From Lyophyllum atratum (taxonomy: Eukaryota; Basidiomycota; Agaricomycetes; Agaricales; Lyophyllaceae): a DNA stretch of 64,000 nucleotides. Where the stretch lies: the NCBI GenBank assembly GCA_014905825.1, contig JACGCN010000027.1, forward strand, positions 310,001-374,000, given 5' to 3'. Below, piece by piece: positions 1 to 14,799 of this stretch. Position 1 is the stretch's first letter. Every line of letters begins with the position of its first letter. The translations under genes were made by a program, and so were the position numbers. A model generated the notes under the pieces. The model was not told the origin of the DNA and did not search any database. It saw only the letters and a list, made by a program, of their open reading frames with translations.

Positions 1-1459
1 CGGGGCTCTTCCTTATAGCGCAAAATGCGCCGGGTGCGCAATGGCTCCGAGAGACTGAAGTGTTTGTCGTGAATGGTTACGATTTCAAAGGATGTCCAGT
101 TCGCTGAAAACCAATACCTTAGGGGTTGTATAATGAGATCTATAACATGTGAAAGGGAGTTTTCACAAACTTGAAAAAGCCTTTCAAGGACTCATGGATG
201 GGAACTTTTGGGCTATCCTATACGTATTACAATTAGTATGTGTATGTCACGGAAAGGTTTCTAATTGCCTGAAGAAACCTGCCAGTCATGATAGCAAGGG
301 CAGTCGCCGAGAACTGGGTCAGATTTAATGATCGTGTCCACGCCCATACGATGGCTAGGAGCTGTTTTGCGACGTCATCTTCATATACTTGGCATAGCAG
401 AGTGTAAAGCCGAATAACATGAGGTCCAGGTAGTGTGAGGCTGACGGAAAGAGAATTTCCCGATGGTAGCGAGGTCATGAAAAGCTGGACAGGGTATGGC
501 AGCTCATCAGCCTCTTTCCTTTCCTTATAATTAGGCCAGGGTGCACTATAATCGTAGGCGCCTGGTGGCCGATTCTGTATGGCATTTATCTTCGCGGCAT
601 ATGAGCGGTAGAAACTGCCCATGCAGCCTGCCTCTAGGAGAGTCTGAGCTACCAAACTTGCGGATCTCAGAAACCAGGAAGGCGAAACGACATTGAGCAA
701 TAATACCTAGGATTGTATATTGATGGCAATGTGGAAATATCGTGTATGTCCCGAGAATCGTCCTGCGTATAGCAGTGGTCAAATGTCTCCTTACAACAAA
801 CGGCGCAGAGACAACGTACCACTAAGGCGAACTCTACAGGTGCTTCTTTTGCATCGTAGGCATAACGATACATACTGATATCTGTCACAGACAGCCGGCC
901 ATTCCAATGCTTCTGTACCACTTCCTGTAGTTCGTGATGGACGGCTTGGCGAGCTTCACGCTGTGACCGAGATGAGGGAAGTAGCTAGAGTGATTTTGAT
1001 CAGCGACGACGCAAAGGTATGTGCTGTTTGACGCGATATTCACCTCCAAATTACGAACCACATTCTTGTTACCAGTAAATTCGCTCCATGAGAAGTATAG
1101 TGTCTCCGTAATTGCCTTGAATGAAGAATTCGTGTACAATTTAAGAGAAAGTCGCATGTAGTCGGACAGGCCGTCGCTACACGATCGTAGTGGCAAGTAA
1201 TGTCCAAGTAGCTGCTGAAATTTCGCGTTCGAGGTCTCCGACTGCTCGAAGTGGGCTTACGGGGTGAACGCAGCACGAATGCTAACTTGCTAATGACATG
1301 AAAATGGTAACAAGGACGCGACGGAAGGCGCAGACAGACACAGCCAAACAAGGCTCGGTGCCAGCTTCGGCGAAAAATCCTCTTACCATCTGACCTCGTG
1401 CTAGAAAGGAACATATATTCTTCACTATCGAAGGGCAGACATACCGGCATGATACTCAT
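1..1459 (-). CDS. Unrecognised protein, 3'-partial at the window edge
   Basis: A spliced minus-strand gene is suggested by several coding-like segments that chain in order: a start near 1459 (MSIMPVCLPFDSEEY) followed by a GTAAGA donor, a segment around 885-1240 containing SCSDGLSDYMRLSLKLY, a segment around 700-920 with SVTDISMYRYAYDAKEAP and a Cys-rich stretch RCLCAVCC, and a segment around 233-690 containing GCMGSFYRSYAAKINAIQ and AIVWAWTRSLNLTQFSA. An open stretch continues from about 118 to base 1, so the 3' end is probably outside the window. I do not recognise the family. The paired cysteines might form a metal site, but the spacing is not diagnostic. Exon borders are not resolved. It could also be a decayed gene, because the segments are short. 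Confidence 0.45.
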
Positions 1460-2005
1460 AGTAGATACGTCTCAGTTGAGCGACCTCAAGTGACAAGGAA
1501 CGCGAATCTTGCCGATTTTTATTACGGTACGGTCACATGATCGAGAATTCACTTCTCCCGAGTCCCTCAGCCATCTCTAGGTTCGGCCTGTGTTTTTAGT
1601 GGTCGTGAGTACTCCTTAGTACTCCATATTAGTGGGGCTAATGGATAACAGGTTCTCATTATCTTTGGAGACCCAGGTTTACTGCTCGAGGAAGCAGTGT
1701 AGCTATTCGTGAGAGGTTGACCGTGGCCACGACCAGGGACACAAGGAGCGTTGAAGAAAGGTTCGTATCTTCCTTGCTGCCTTTTCTGCGTGCTTATCAC
1801 TTTGAACGACGCAGCTATTGGGCCCGTAACCATACGCACAGGTTGTATTACCCCTTGTGCGTGATAGCCGCTCCGTAAAACGCATTGACGTCGCCGTGAT
1901 AAGCCTACTTTCTGTTCAACGTGAGCTGCTATTTTACAAGTTCATTTTCTCTGACATATCTACCCGCATGCACTAGACACCCGAGCCACACTCGCGGTAC
2001 ACGAC
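1460..2005. other. Intergenic region upstream of COQ1
   Basis: This 546 bp gap separates the divergent starts of the unrecognised minus-strand gene and COQ1. I see no coding segment in it that matches a known family and no strong repeat. It presumably holds both promoters. Confidence 0.4.
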
Positions 2006-3537
2006 ATGCGACGATGGCCCTCAACGCTCTCCCGGATTCGCGTAATACATAGAATTCCTCAGCTGCGGACACACAGCATTTCTACCCACACACCCAACCC
2101 TCCAATCGACTCCAATCCTGCATCCCACGCACGACCCGACCCTTTTGCCCTCCTCGCCCCACAGCTCACCGAGCTACGGCAGTCTCTCCTCTCTCTCCTC
2201 GACTCCGGCCACCCGCGCCTAAGCGAGATTACGCGCTACTATTTCCTGCACCCATCCAAGCAGATCCGCCCCATTATAATCCTCCTATTTGCACGTGCAA
2301 CGAATGGCCTTGGGCGGCAGTGGGACCAAAAGTTGTGGGAGGCGCAGAAAGAAGGAGCTGGGGGACGCGCCGAGGAGCTCGATTGGCCGCTTACGAGGCC
2401 TGACGTCCTAAATGACTGGAATCCAAGCATGCCCACCAACACCGCGCCCTTCAATGCTGCCTTCACGCTACGGCCTCTTACACCACATCGGCCACCAGTG
2501 CCTAAACCACCACAGCACCGCAAACCCTCGACGCCAACCCTGTATTCCCCGACCTACATCCTTCCGACACAGACGCGGCTCGCACAGATCGTGGAGATGA
2601 TGCATACCGCTTCGCTGCTGCATGATGACGTCATCGACGAGTCTGCGTTACGGAGAGGCTCGCCCAGTGCCCCAGCGGCCTTTGGGAACAAGCTCTCGAT
2701 CTTGGGTGGGAACTTTGTGCTTGGCCGCGCGTCGGGCGCACTTTCGCGGCTTGGGGATCCGGAGGTGACGGATCTGATTGCGAGCGTCCTGTCGAACCTC
2801 GTGGAGGGCGAGATCCTGCAGACGAAGGCCGTGGAGACACAGACGGGCTGGGTGAAGAAGGAGACGACGCCTGAGGGTGCGCAGGAAGAGGCAAGGAAAA
2901 AGGCGGCACATATGAACCGGATCCAGGACGCATGGAATATATACTTGCAGAAAACGTATCTGAAGACGGCGAGCTTGATGGCGAAGGGTGCGCGGGCGGC
3001 GGTCACGCTTGGTGGGTGCAAGGAAGGTGACATTTGGCGCGAGATTGCATATGCCTATGGGAGAAATCTGGGGATTGCGTTCCAGGTATGCCTCATTCTA
3101 CCCCTGTTGAGAGGTTCTTCATCAAGCTCGCGACTCCATAGCTCGTGGATGATATTCTGGATTATGACAGTGCTTCTGCAACACTCGGCAAGCCAGGAGG
3201 CGCTGACCTGCAACTTGGGCTTACGACTGGCCCAGCACTATACGCATGGGAGGAGCATCCTGAGATGGGTGCGCTGATTCGACGCAAGTTTGAGGGGCCG
3301 GGTGATGTGGAAAAGGTACGCTGGTGGTTCTTGCACTCCTCGCTTGCTGTGTTTATTGAGTCTTCTGTTCTACAGGCACGGGACTTCGTCGCTCGCTCAT
3401 CTGCGCTCCAGCGGACGCGGGAACTGGCCCAGAGATACGCGGATAAGGCGAAGGAGGTGCTTGAGCAACTTCCGGAGAGTGAAGCGAAGAGCGCGTTGGA
3501 GGTGTTGGCGGAGAGGGTGATCCGCAGGAAATCATAG
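2006..3537 (+). CDS. COQ1: Mitochondrial long-chain polyprenyl diphosphate synthase
   Basis: Trans-prenyltransferase that builds the isoprenoid tail of ubiquinone in the mitochondrion. Exons 2006-3085, 3142-3315 and 3376-3537 give 471 residues, close to yeast Coq1. The N-terminus (MRRWPSTLSRIRVIHRI) is Arg-rich and acid-free, as in a mitochondrial presequence. The first aspartate-rich motif is in LLHDDVIDESALRRG, and the second, LVDDILDYD, begins right after intron 1. A Pro-rich insert of about 70 residues separates the N-terminal helix from the LPTQTRLAQIVEMMH segment, and a charged insert precedes YLQKTYLKTASL; fungal Coq1 proteins carry inserts at these places. It converges on ERG20, another prenyltransferase that makes its C15 primer. 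Chain length cannot be read from the sequence. Confidence 0.93.
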
Positions 3538-3886
3538 TCTATAGATACGACGCTTTGATGTCGACTTGCTGCAGACATCCGAAAGATTCCAAACCTCAGG
3601 CGGAGCGATACTTGGTTTACTCAAGGAATTGGAGGACCCAGAAGATACTGGAGGACCACCGGATCACTCAGTTCGAGCTAACTATCCGGATATCTAGCAG
3701 CAATAACTATCAGAGTCCTGCGTCCTGCGTCCTACGTCCTGGTGAAGTCCTTGTTATGATATATACTAAATTCAGAGGAACGAAGTTCTTCCGAAGCATT
3801 GATTGGTAGCAGGTCGATACATGGTATTTAGGTTTCCAAACAGTCTACAGCAATCCATCCAAAATTAAGCGTCTTGAGAATATACT
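3538..3886. other. Intergenic region between convergent COQ1 and ERG20
   Basis: This 349 bp gap holds the 3' ends of both genes and the short tandem repeat at 3715-3742. The motif tggaggacc also occurs twice near 3630-3660. No gene is visible. Confidence 0.5.
3715..3742. repeat. Four copies of a 7-bp tandem repeat
   Basis: The unit gtcctgc is repeated four times with one or two changes (third copy gtcctac, last copy gtcctgg). It lies in the shared 3' region of COQ1 and ERG20. It is a short low-complexity array with no assigned role. Confidence 0.7.
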
Positions 3887-5353
3887 CTACATGCTCCTTC
3901 GGTAAATCTTCTCTAAAAAGCTCCTGAACACCTGGCGTTTCATGCCTTGGTGTGAGTCCACCTTTTGTCCCTTTCCATCCACGATCACGCCATCCTCGGG
4001 GATGCTATCGATGAGCTCGTTGAGGCGCTTGTACATGCCGGCCTCGTACTCTGCGTACACCTTGCGCAGGCCGACCGCCTCGTAGAGCTCCTTCACGCGC
4101 TTCTCGCACAAGCCACCGGCCTCTCCCTCCTGCCCATGTGCCTTTTTGTCCGTGTCGGCGCCCTCAGCGCCGGCCTCGATGTCGCCCTTCCGCCCGTAGT
4201 TGCGGTCAAGGATGAGTCGTTGCTCAGGGGTGCAGAGGCCCATGACGGTGTTGACACACCACGAGCACTTGTTGTCCACGATATCGGTACCGATCTTGCC
4301 GAGGATCTCTGGTGTGGCGGCAAAGTCCAAGAAGTCGTCCTGGACCTGGAAGTATTCACCGAGAGGGATTAGAATCGAGAGCGCGAGATCGTAAGGCCTG
4401 AGGGTTTTGCTGCCCTCGGAGGCCTGCACGGTGTAGGACTCGGGAATGTTGCACATGTGCATCGCGAGGGCGACAGGGAGATGGAAAGAGTAGTACGCGG
4501 TCTTGTACACTACAATAACGCGATGTCTGAAGCAATAACGTTGTGAATAAAATACTGACATCATGTCGGGAAGATATTTCTGACCTTTCCAGCGAAAAGC
4601 GCGCCAAGTCGACAACACCCTCGGATGCCGTAACAAGGTCAACAAGCTGGCCCATCTCCGTTTTGTATGTGATGTCATGGAAGAGTTCGATAAGATCGAT
4701 GTAGCATGGTTGAGAGCGGAAGTGTGCCTTCAGCAGGTGGAAGATGGCAGAGTGGAGCATGAATGAATCGTTGATCGCGACCATGCCCACAGGGGGTTGC
4801 TTATAACCGGCACTAGTGATCGAAGCGTCATTCTTCAAGGATGCGGGGACGGTGGACGGAACGACGGGTGTCGATGGGGCTGAGATCGCGGGTGCGGCGG
4901 AGAGGTACCAACAGGGTTGGCTTCGTCGGGTAATGGACGAATCCATGATATCGTCGGCCACTAGGAAGTAGGCTTGCAGCTATGGTAGATCGCTTCAGGA
5001 TCCCGCCCCCATTGGATGCAGAGAGACTCACCAGTTCAACGCACCAACCTAGAACAGCCGCGTTAAGGTACTCCTCATCCGTCAGTGGGCGGCCTTTGAG
5101 AATTTCGGCCGTGTCAACTACGGAGATACCGCGATTTAGTTTGCCACCAGGGACGTTGTAGTCGAGATTCTGACATAGGGGGAGTTGAACGAGGTAAACT
5201 AAAGATGAACGGAAGAACGATAGCAACCTTGCGATACCATTCCAGAGCCTCAGCTGGGAGACCTTCCTTTGTGCAATGGTCGATGAGCTCTTCGCGGATG
5301 ACATCGAAGACGGCTTCGAACTTGGCGCGACGGGCTGCCTTGTCGGAGGACAT
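3887..5353 (-). CDS. ERG20: Farnesyl diphosphate synthase
   Basis: Condenses IPP with DMAPP and GPP to farnesyl diphosphate, the branch point to sterols, prenylated proteins, dolichol and ubiquinone. Exons on the minus strand are 5228-5353, 5032-5169, 4585-4979 and 3887-4526, giving 432 residues, longer than the usual ~350. The first aspartate-rich motif is in [15 protein letters not shown] and the second in VQDDFLDF. Tyr and Phe at positions -5 and -4 before the first motif are what limits chain length to C15 in eukaryotic enzymes. [15 protein letters not shown] and the basic C-terminus EKIYRRSM are also typical. Two extra segments stand out: about 28 residues after PCWY (Ala/Pro/Ser-rich) and about 20 Gly/Ala/Glu-rich residues after NYGRKGDIE. 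Neither breaks the frame. Confidence 0.95.
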
Positions 5354-6131
5354 GGGAACGGGTAAAGAGGGTGAAGGTGGAAGTGGGTGTATGAGGCAAG
5401 ATCGATATCGGAGGTATTGTACCTATAAAAAGTGGTTCGATCGCTCCATTCTGAATCCCGTCGGCAAAGATCCCTCGCGCATCCCTCATCCTTCTTGTAT
5501 ACGGTTATCAGTGTCTCGGAATTATCGTCCTAAGGCCTAGGAGACCTTGGCCGGCAAGGTAGACATCACGAAACCCGGGTTGAGAAGGCACCTCGGGTTG
5601 CTGAATGCGAGATTATGAGGTTCAGTATATTTCGCTCTTGCGTTCCATTGGGCAAGGCAGGCTTACACCAGCTGGTACTGGTATTCAAAGGAGGTATACA
5701 TATATAGGCACCGAGAACTAAGGATATCCACGAAAAACACTATATATCCATGCCATCAGATTCCGCAAATTTAGTCTCCCTGAGAATCGAGGATGGTTGG
5801 GGGACGCCCTACGTTTGGCTGATTCGGAAAAGCCTTGAAACGAGAGCCCGACTTCGATTTCTGTAAATATTGGAAATCTGTACGTGATAATGTATGCAGT
5901 CGGTTCGTCGTCCAATTCCAACCGGGATCGCTCGCAGCCACATTCCCGAGTAATGCTTACGGTTAGCGCCACGAAGGCTCCGATGCGGGAGCCCCGGGCG
6001 TGGTTGACAGAAACTGCCAGCAGATCTTGGAATTGAACCCGACTCTGATCGTTCAGCTGTTTATATTTTTTTCCCCAACTGGCAACTATACACAGGCCTA
6101 TAGAAACATAACACCGAAATAGGCTATCGAC
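5354..6131. other. Intergenic region, ERG20 promoter and CDH 3' flank
   Basis: This 778 bp gap lies between the ERG20 start and the CDH stop, both on the minus strand. A pyrimidine-rich stretch (minus strand, about 5354-5400) sits directly upstream of the ERG20 ATG. A short open frame at 5718-5972 (-) does not match a family I know. Nothing else is evident. Confidence 0.4.
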
Positions 6132-9617
<3,486 letters not shown>

Positions 9618-10256
9618 GACGCTCAAAGTTGGCGAAAAGGTATTACCATTCCACTGTTGCGATAGGCTTTTAAAAGCGTTCGGGCATAGTAAATGGATGC
9701 GAGATATTTCCGCAGAGTAAAAAATGACACAATCCCGTTGATACGCTTTCCCCTTTCATACGGCAGAGCTGGGTGAAAGCACAGAAGGGAGCTGTGTAAA
9801 TCCATCGCTGGCGAGCGTAACGGATGCAACTCGGAAATAGCAACATAGCTCGTGATCAGCAAGTGGTATGGTGAAGCGTCGTTGACCCTTGTCCTCGATG
9901 TGCTCGGAAAAACAGGGTGGTAAAAATAGATATGCATGTTGAAGTCCTTCAGAAGATGAGATTGCAGCTTGAGTACATAGAGGTCTGAGAGAAATGTAAG
10001 CTGGAGCGCCCTGCCACTTACGCAAGGGCGGCAGTAGTGGCCGCGATTCACGCAACTGTGTTGTGCACTGGATGGTTCCAACTTCCAGATGACAAAATAT
10101 TCAAACAATGGCCCACGGCTTCGGGCGGGCCGCTCTGGATCTCCCGGCGATATCAGCAACATTGATATAACGTCCCCATTGGGCAGCGTTCTTGCGCAGA
10201 AAGATTATGTCCAATTATACGAGAGCAAGGTAACAAATAGCCCAACGCAGAGTGTT
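9618..10256. other. Intergenic region between CDH start and SPF1 stop
   Basis: This 639 bp gap contains the CDH promoter and the SPF1 3' flank. Open frames within it (for example 9623-10162 on the minus strand) show no recognisable family. No repeat is obvious. Confidence 0.4.
9665..9680 (-). promoter_or_regulatory. Possible TATA-like element of CDH
   Basis: The minus strand reads cgcttttaaaagcc about 55 nt upstream of the CDH ATG at 9617. The AT-rich core is palindromic. Distance is short for a TATA box relative to an ATG, so this is tentative. Confidence 0.3.
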
Positions 10257-13200
10257 CTACTGAGCTTTTTTCTCCGTCAAGCTCAACTCAACCGTGGCCT
10301 CCGCAGCGGCAGCTTCTTCTATAGCTCTCCGTGCTTCCCGTCGTTCACGCCCGCGAGTTACCATGGGCTTGGGTTCCAGGTCTGCAAAGAGATATTTGCA
10401 GACCTTCTCAATCACCCAGCAGCCAACAAAGTCAATGACCATTGCGGCCGTCAACCTAATCTTGAACTATATATGTGGCTAGTCAGCATGGTTGTCGTGA
10501 TTGAACAGCAGTTGAGCACATACAGAGTCTTCCATCACGACGATTTGGAGCCACCTATTCAGCTCAGGCATGAAATCAGTCGCGCCGCTGAAAGCAACAG
10601 CGCTAGCTCCAACAAGTCCCCACCATAAGGCAGGATTCTCCCGAATGCCTTCGCGGAAGGGACGGCCCTAAAAATAGAACAGTCAATGGTTGTCTCGTAC
10701 CCCATGGCACAAATAGATGACAGTAGCGAAATGTACCTGGAAGTTGATGGCGAAGGTGGACACCTGTTGCGATAAACCAAGGAGATATATCGCAGTATTA
10801 AGAAGACTCGGTTCGAACTTCGCCTCAAGGTCAATGGGGCCCCGCCTATAATTAGCAGTCAGCACTCGGTGCCGTCGGGCGAGCAAGATCATGCTCACGT
10901 TTCGTAACTGTGAGTGAGGTTGGTGATGTACACCAGCGAGACGATGTGTAGGGAGAATTGCAGGAGAACGGAAAGGAGCACGTAAAGGTTGAAGATGTTG
11001 CCTAATGGTCGCTCCCGAGAAAGCTTCTCGACCGCCTATAGGGACCGCATATATAGAAGAACGGATAGAGCAGAAGGTGTGAAACATACCTTAGCACGCG
11101 AAATGCAGAGGAAACATACAGACATAAGCATTCCGGTGACAGTCACTTGATAGTCGCCGAACTTGATTCCATCGAGATACTGCACACTCAAGCTGTACGC
11201 GGTGATAAGACAATTCAACGCAAGGATCTTGTACATCTGTATCGTAGCCACCAGCGTACAGCGGCCTTGACGGATGATATGCGTCACTGCGTAGTATATT
11301 AGCAACGTGGAGCAGGTAGAAGCAGGATTGTGAGGTAGACACACCAGCCGAGACGTGAGCCAATTTCGACGTAAAAGGCGCTGCACAGGAAGCATCACCA
11401 AGTTTGATCTTGGGAACCTCGTCTTCTCCTTCCATGTCCGCCATTTTGTCGGTGATAGCAGACAGGTCAAACTAGGAAGATAGAAGTTAGGCTCGGCCGG
11501 TTGCAGATAACGTAAAGGGGGCGCACCCTCTCCATAGGATTCCTCTGACGCGCTACCTGTTGCTCTGCTGCCACCGCCTGTTGAGCCTGGACGGCTTCGG
11601 GAAGGAGGTGCGCGATTGCGGCAGGCACAGGCGGGGGCGGCTGGTTGAAGCGCGCAGAGACCTTGAGTTGCGTTTCATACACCTTTTTGATACGCTCAAG
11701 CTTCTGGCGCTCAGCGATCTTTGTGAGGTCCTCAGCAGTGCCATCGAGGAGCGCGACACCAATATGGGCCTGTTTGAGGGCGCCAACGTCGTTTGTACCG
11801 TCACCAGCCATGAGTGTAATATAGCCAAGAGTTTTGAGTGTGGTGAGGATGTACTCTTTTTGCGAAGGGGAGACGCGAGCATAAACCCAGGTGTTCTGAA
11901 CGAGGTCGTTCCAACTAGGGCGCGATTCGAATTGCTTCATGGCGGCACCAGTGATACAGATATCATACTGCTCAAAGAGAGATAGGTCCAGAGGTTCGGA
12001 AGGATCCACAGGAATGATCTTGCTTTCATCGACCGTGCGCCAGATAAGATCTGGCAGGAATGTGTTATTGGAAGATAAATTCACATTAAGACGAGACAAA
12101 CTTACCTGCATCATGCGCAGGACTTTCTTTCAGATCGAGAATGAGAGCCTCGCGATCCACAATTTCTACATCGCGAGCAACGTGAACGGCCGTAAGAGGG
12201 TTATCGCCAGTGATCATGATGCACTATAACACAAGTCAAAACCTGCTCATGACAAACACCATCAGAACCTACTCGATGTGATGAGTCTGCAAGCATCTTG
12301 AGCGCTTCCACAGCGTCCGGTTTTAGTGGGCAGTGGAATACCAAAAATCCTGCAAAAATCAGATGACTCTCGGCAGTATCCCTGGGCAGCTTGTTGATCT
12401 TGTCGATGTTCATCGCCTCCATCTCCTTCATGCCGAGGGCCAGCACACGGCTCCCCTTACGCGTAAACTCCTTGTAGGTTTCGTCGTAATGAGCAGGGAC
12501 GCTAGCGAGCATGGTCTTGATAGTTTCAGGTGCCCCTTTGACGGCGACGAGGGTCTTGCCGCCAGCAAGGGTGGAGATGGTCGACATACGCTTCAAGGCA
12601 GACGAGAACTGGAATCGGCGTCGGATAGTAAGCTGGGTTGCGTGCGGGGCTGTCCGGCTCGCAGGGGCAATGATTTCGCCTGTGTATGAGGGAAACGAGG
12701 TTAGCGATACGTCAGGGCTAGAGAGACAGGACAGAAGCAATGAGCATACCCTTGTTAAGATTCCATTCGAGAGCTTCTAATGTGGTCTTCTCCATCGGGT
12801 CGCCAACCGTTGTGCCGTCATCAAGTTTGACTAGGGCATGCGCAGCTGCGAGACAGAGAGTGGTCTCACGGGAGGTCTCCTTCACGTTAATGAGCGTTTT
12901 CTGGTTCTTGGCACTAATGGAAACAATAAGCTGAGCCCAAGACTAGATTTTCTATCAAACTCACTCCATCCCGATAACACCTTCGAGGACCAGATCTTCC
13001 GCCGTGATCGTACCGGTCTTATCAAAGCAACATACATCAACGCGGCCAGCGAAGGGAATACGGAAAGGCTCCGTGCAGAATATGGCTGTTGGAAGGCAGT
13101 CAGGCTAATCCTAAGGCTGGGGAGGAACGTCGGGCAGTACCGTATTTGGACAGAGCGACAAGGGACGCGTTAACGGCGAGGGACAGCTCCATAGGCAGCT

Positions 13201-14799
13201 CAGGGGGGACGACACTCGTGATGATGAGGACACAGTCAAGGAGCAGCTTCGACTTCTTCAGGTCTCTTTCGATACCTGATGGTGCATGCGTTAGCAAGAG
13301 CCATAGCAGTAGAACCGGATGCTGACCTTTGACCCAGACATACCAACTCGCAGCAATAGCAAAGATCAACAGGAAACCGATAAACAAGAAAGACTCTAGG
13401 TTATTGGCGGAGATGCGTTCTGTGGAAAAGATCATCGTGCGAACCAGCTGTCCCTGCGAGGTTCCGAATCCTGTGCGGAGTACGACGCCAAGGCAGCCAC
13501 CATCGGGGGTCTTGATTGGAGCACGCAATTCACCTATGTGATGGTTCATTTAATGGTGGATTCGCATCAACGAGAATGAACGTACCAGAAGTGCCAGCTT
13601 GGAGGATTTTTGTGCCGCTAAATAGGACTGCATTCTTATGGTTACCGTCGACGTCGAGATTCTCAGATCCATCGAGCACAAGGATAGACTCCTTCAATAG
13701 GGGAGTCGATTCGCCAGACAACATGGCCTCGTTGACGATGCAGGTGCCATGGACGAGCAAGATATCAGCAGGAACGGTGGTCTCTGTCTGTTGGCGGACT
13801 GGAAGCCAACTCAGCTGTGGAAGGTAGCTGATTGGGGGATTAACATACCGACAGAAACAACATCCCCAGGGAGAAGTGCATCCGTTTGGATCTTGACCCA
13901 GTTCCCATCTCGGTAAACATTAATCTGATAGGGCGCGACGGCCATGGTCCTGAATTCTGTCAAGGTCCTCACGCGCTGAAAGTAATAGTCAGTAAAATAA
14001 ACTCCACAAGCGATTTCATCAGACAGGACTGACCTGCCAGACCACGGTGCACTCAAACACGACCAACATGAACAGGGTAAAGAGACTGTAATACCAGTAT
14101 TCGTCGAGACACCATAGCGCAACGCAGAATATCTGGAATACGAAGAACGGTGCCGTGGCATGCTCGCCAAAGAGCTCCGTAAATGAGGGAATGGGGATAT
14201 TGAATTCATTGCCACCATACAGATCCAACAGGGCTGGAATATCTTGGGAGAGAAGGGCTTTGGGTTGCAGGAATGTGTTGAGTGGGGGGCGGGCAGACGA
14301 AGGATAAGGCAGACGCGCAAAGGTAAGAGGCTCGGTGGACTCGACGGTATAAGTGTCGCGCTGGTAGCCAAAAGTATAGGCGTTGACATCTGCCACGTCT
14401 TTCTTCTGGAGAGGGACTATGTCTCCCTGTCCACGGTGAGGATGGGGTACAATACGGATGCAGTTGGCTTCTTGGACAGAGTGCGCCTTGAAAAAGTCGC
14501 GTCAAGACCGTACGTGTGGTGAGTCGCGGCCACGTACCTTTCTAGTAGTGATCCATGCCCTTGCTCCTGCACTCCATTTAGTTACCAAAAAGCTCAGAGC
14601 ATGCCCTGCTCCAAGCGACACGCAAGCTAGGAAGGTCCATTCTTCGCTGACGAGCCACTGGTCATACTTGACGTAGTAGGCGTAGGCGAGGAGGGGGTAC
14701 AGCGACAAGAATGGGACAGTGTAGAGGTGGTAGTACCAGGGTATATATACATGCAAGCTGGCTCTCGCTATTTCGGGGGAGTTGACGGAAACGGAAGCC
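10257..14799 (-). CDS. SPF1: P5A-type ATPase, ER transmembrane-helix dislocase
   Basis: ER P-type ATPase that removes mistargeted tail-anchored or signal-bearing helices from the ER membrane. All family landmarks are present: [11 protein letters not shown] then [12 protein letters not shown] at the N-terminus, the P5A signature [28 protein letters not shown] in the actuator domain, the [13 protein letters not shown] motif of M4, the phosphorylation site [12 protein letters not shown] (near 13000-13023), [11 protein letters not shown], the hinge [14 protein letters not shown] and the C-terminal helices ending [17 protein letters not shown]. Many short introns interrupt it. The 5' end is unresolved: the first clear exon begins at an acceptor near 14799. 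The only ATG just upstream (14853) does not join in phase if that acceptor is used, so a further 5' exon or other splice sites are needed. Confidence 0.92.

Noticed and set aside
3965..4372. Plus-strand open frame opposite ERG20 exon 4
   Set aside because: Shadow of the ERG20 coding exon, with no recognisable domain.
2006..5353. Terpenoid biosynthetic cluster
   Set aside because: Both prenyltransferases are housekeeping types (mitochondrial COQ1 and cytosolic ERG20). No terpene cyclase, P450 or regulator lies next to them.
10089..10628. Plus-strand gene overlapping the SPF1 3' end
   Set aside because: The frame runs through the antisense of the conserved SPF1 C-terminus and shows no family match.
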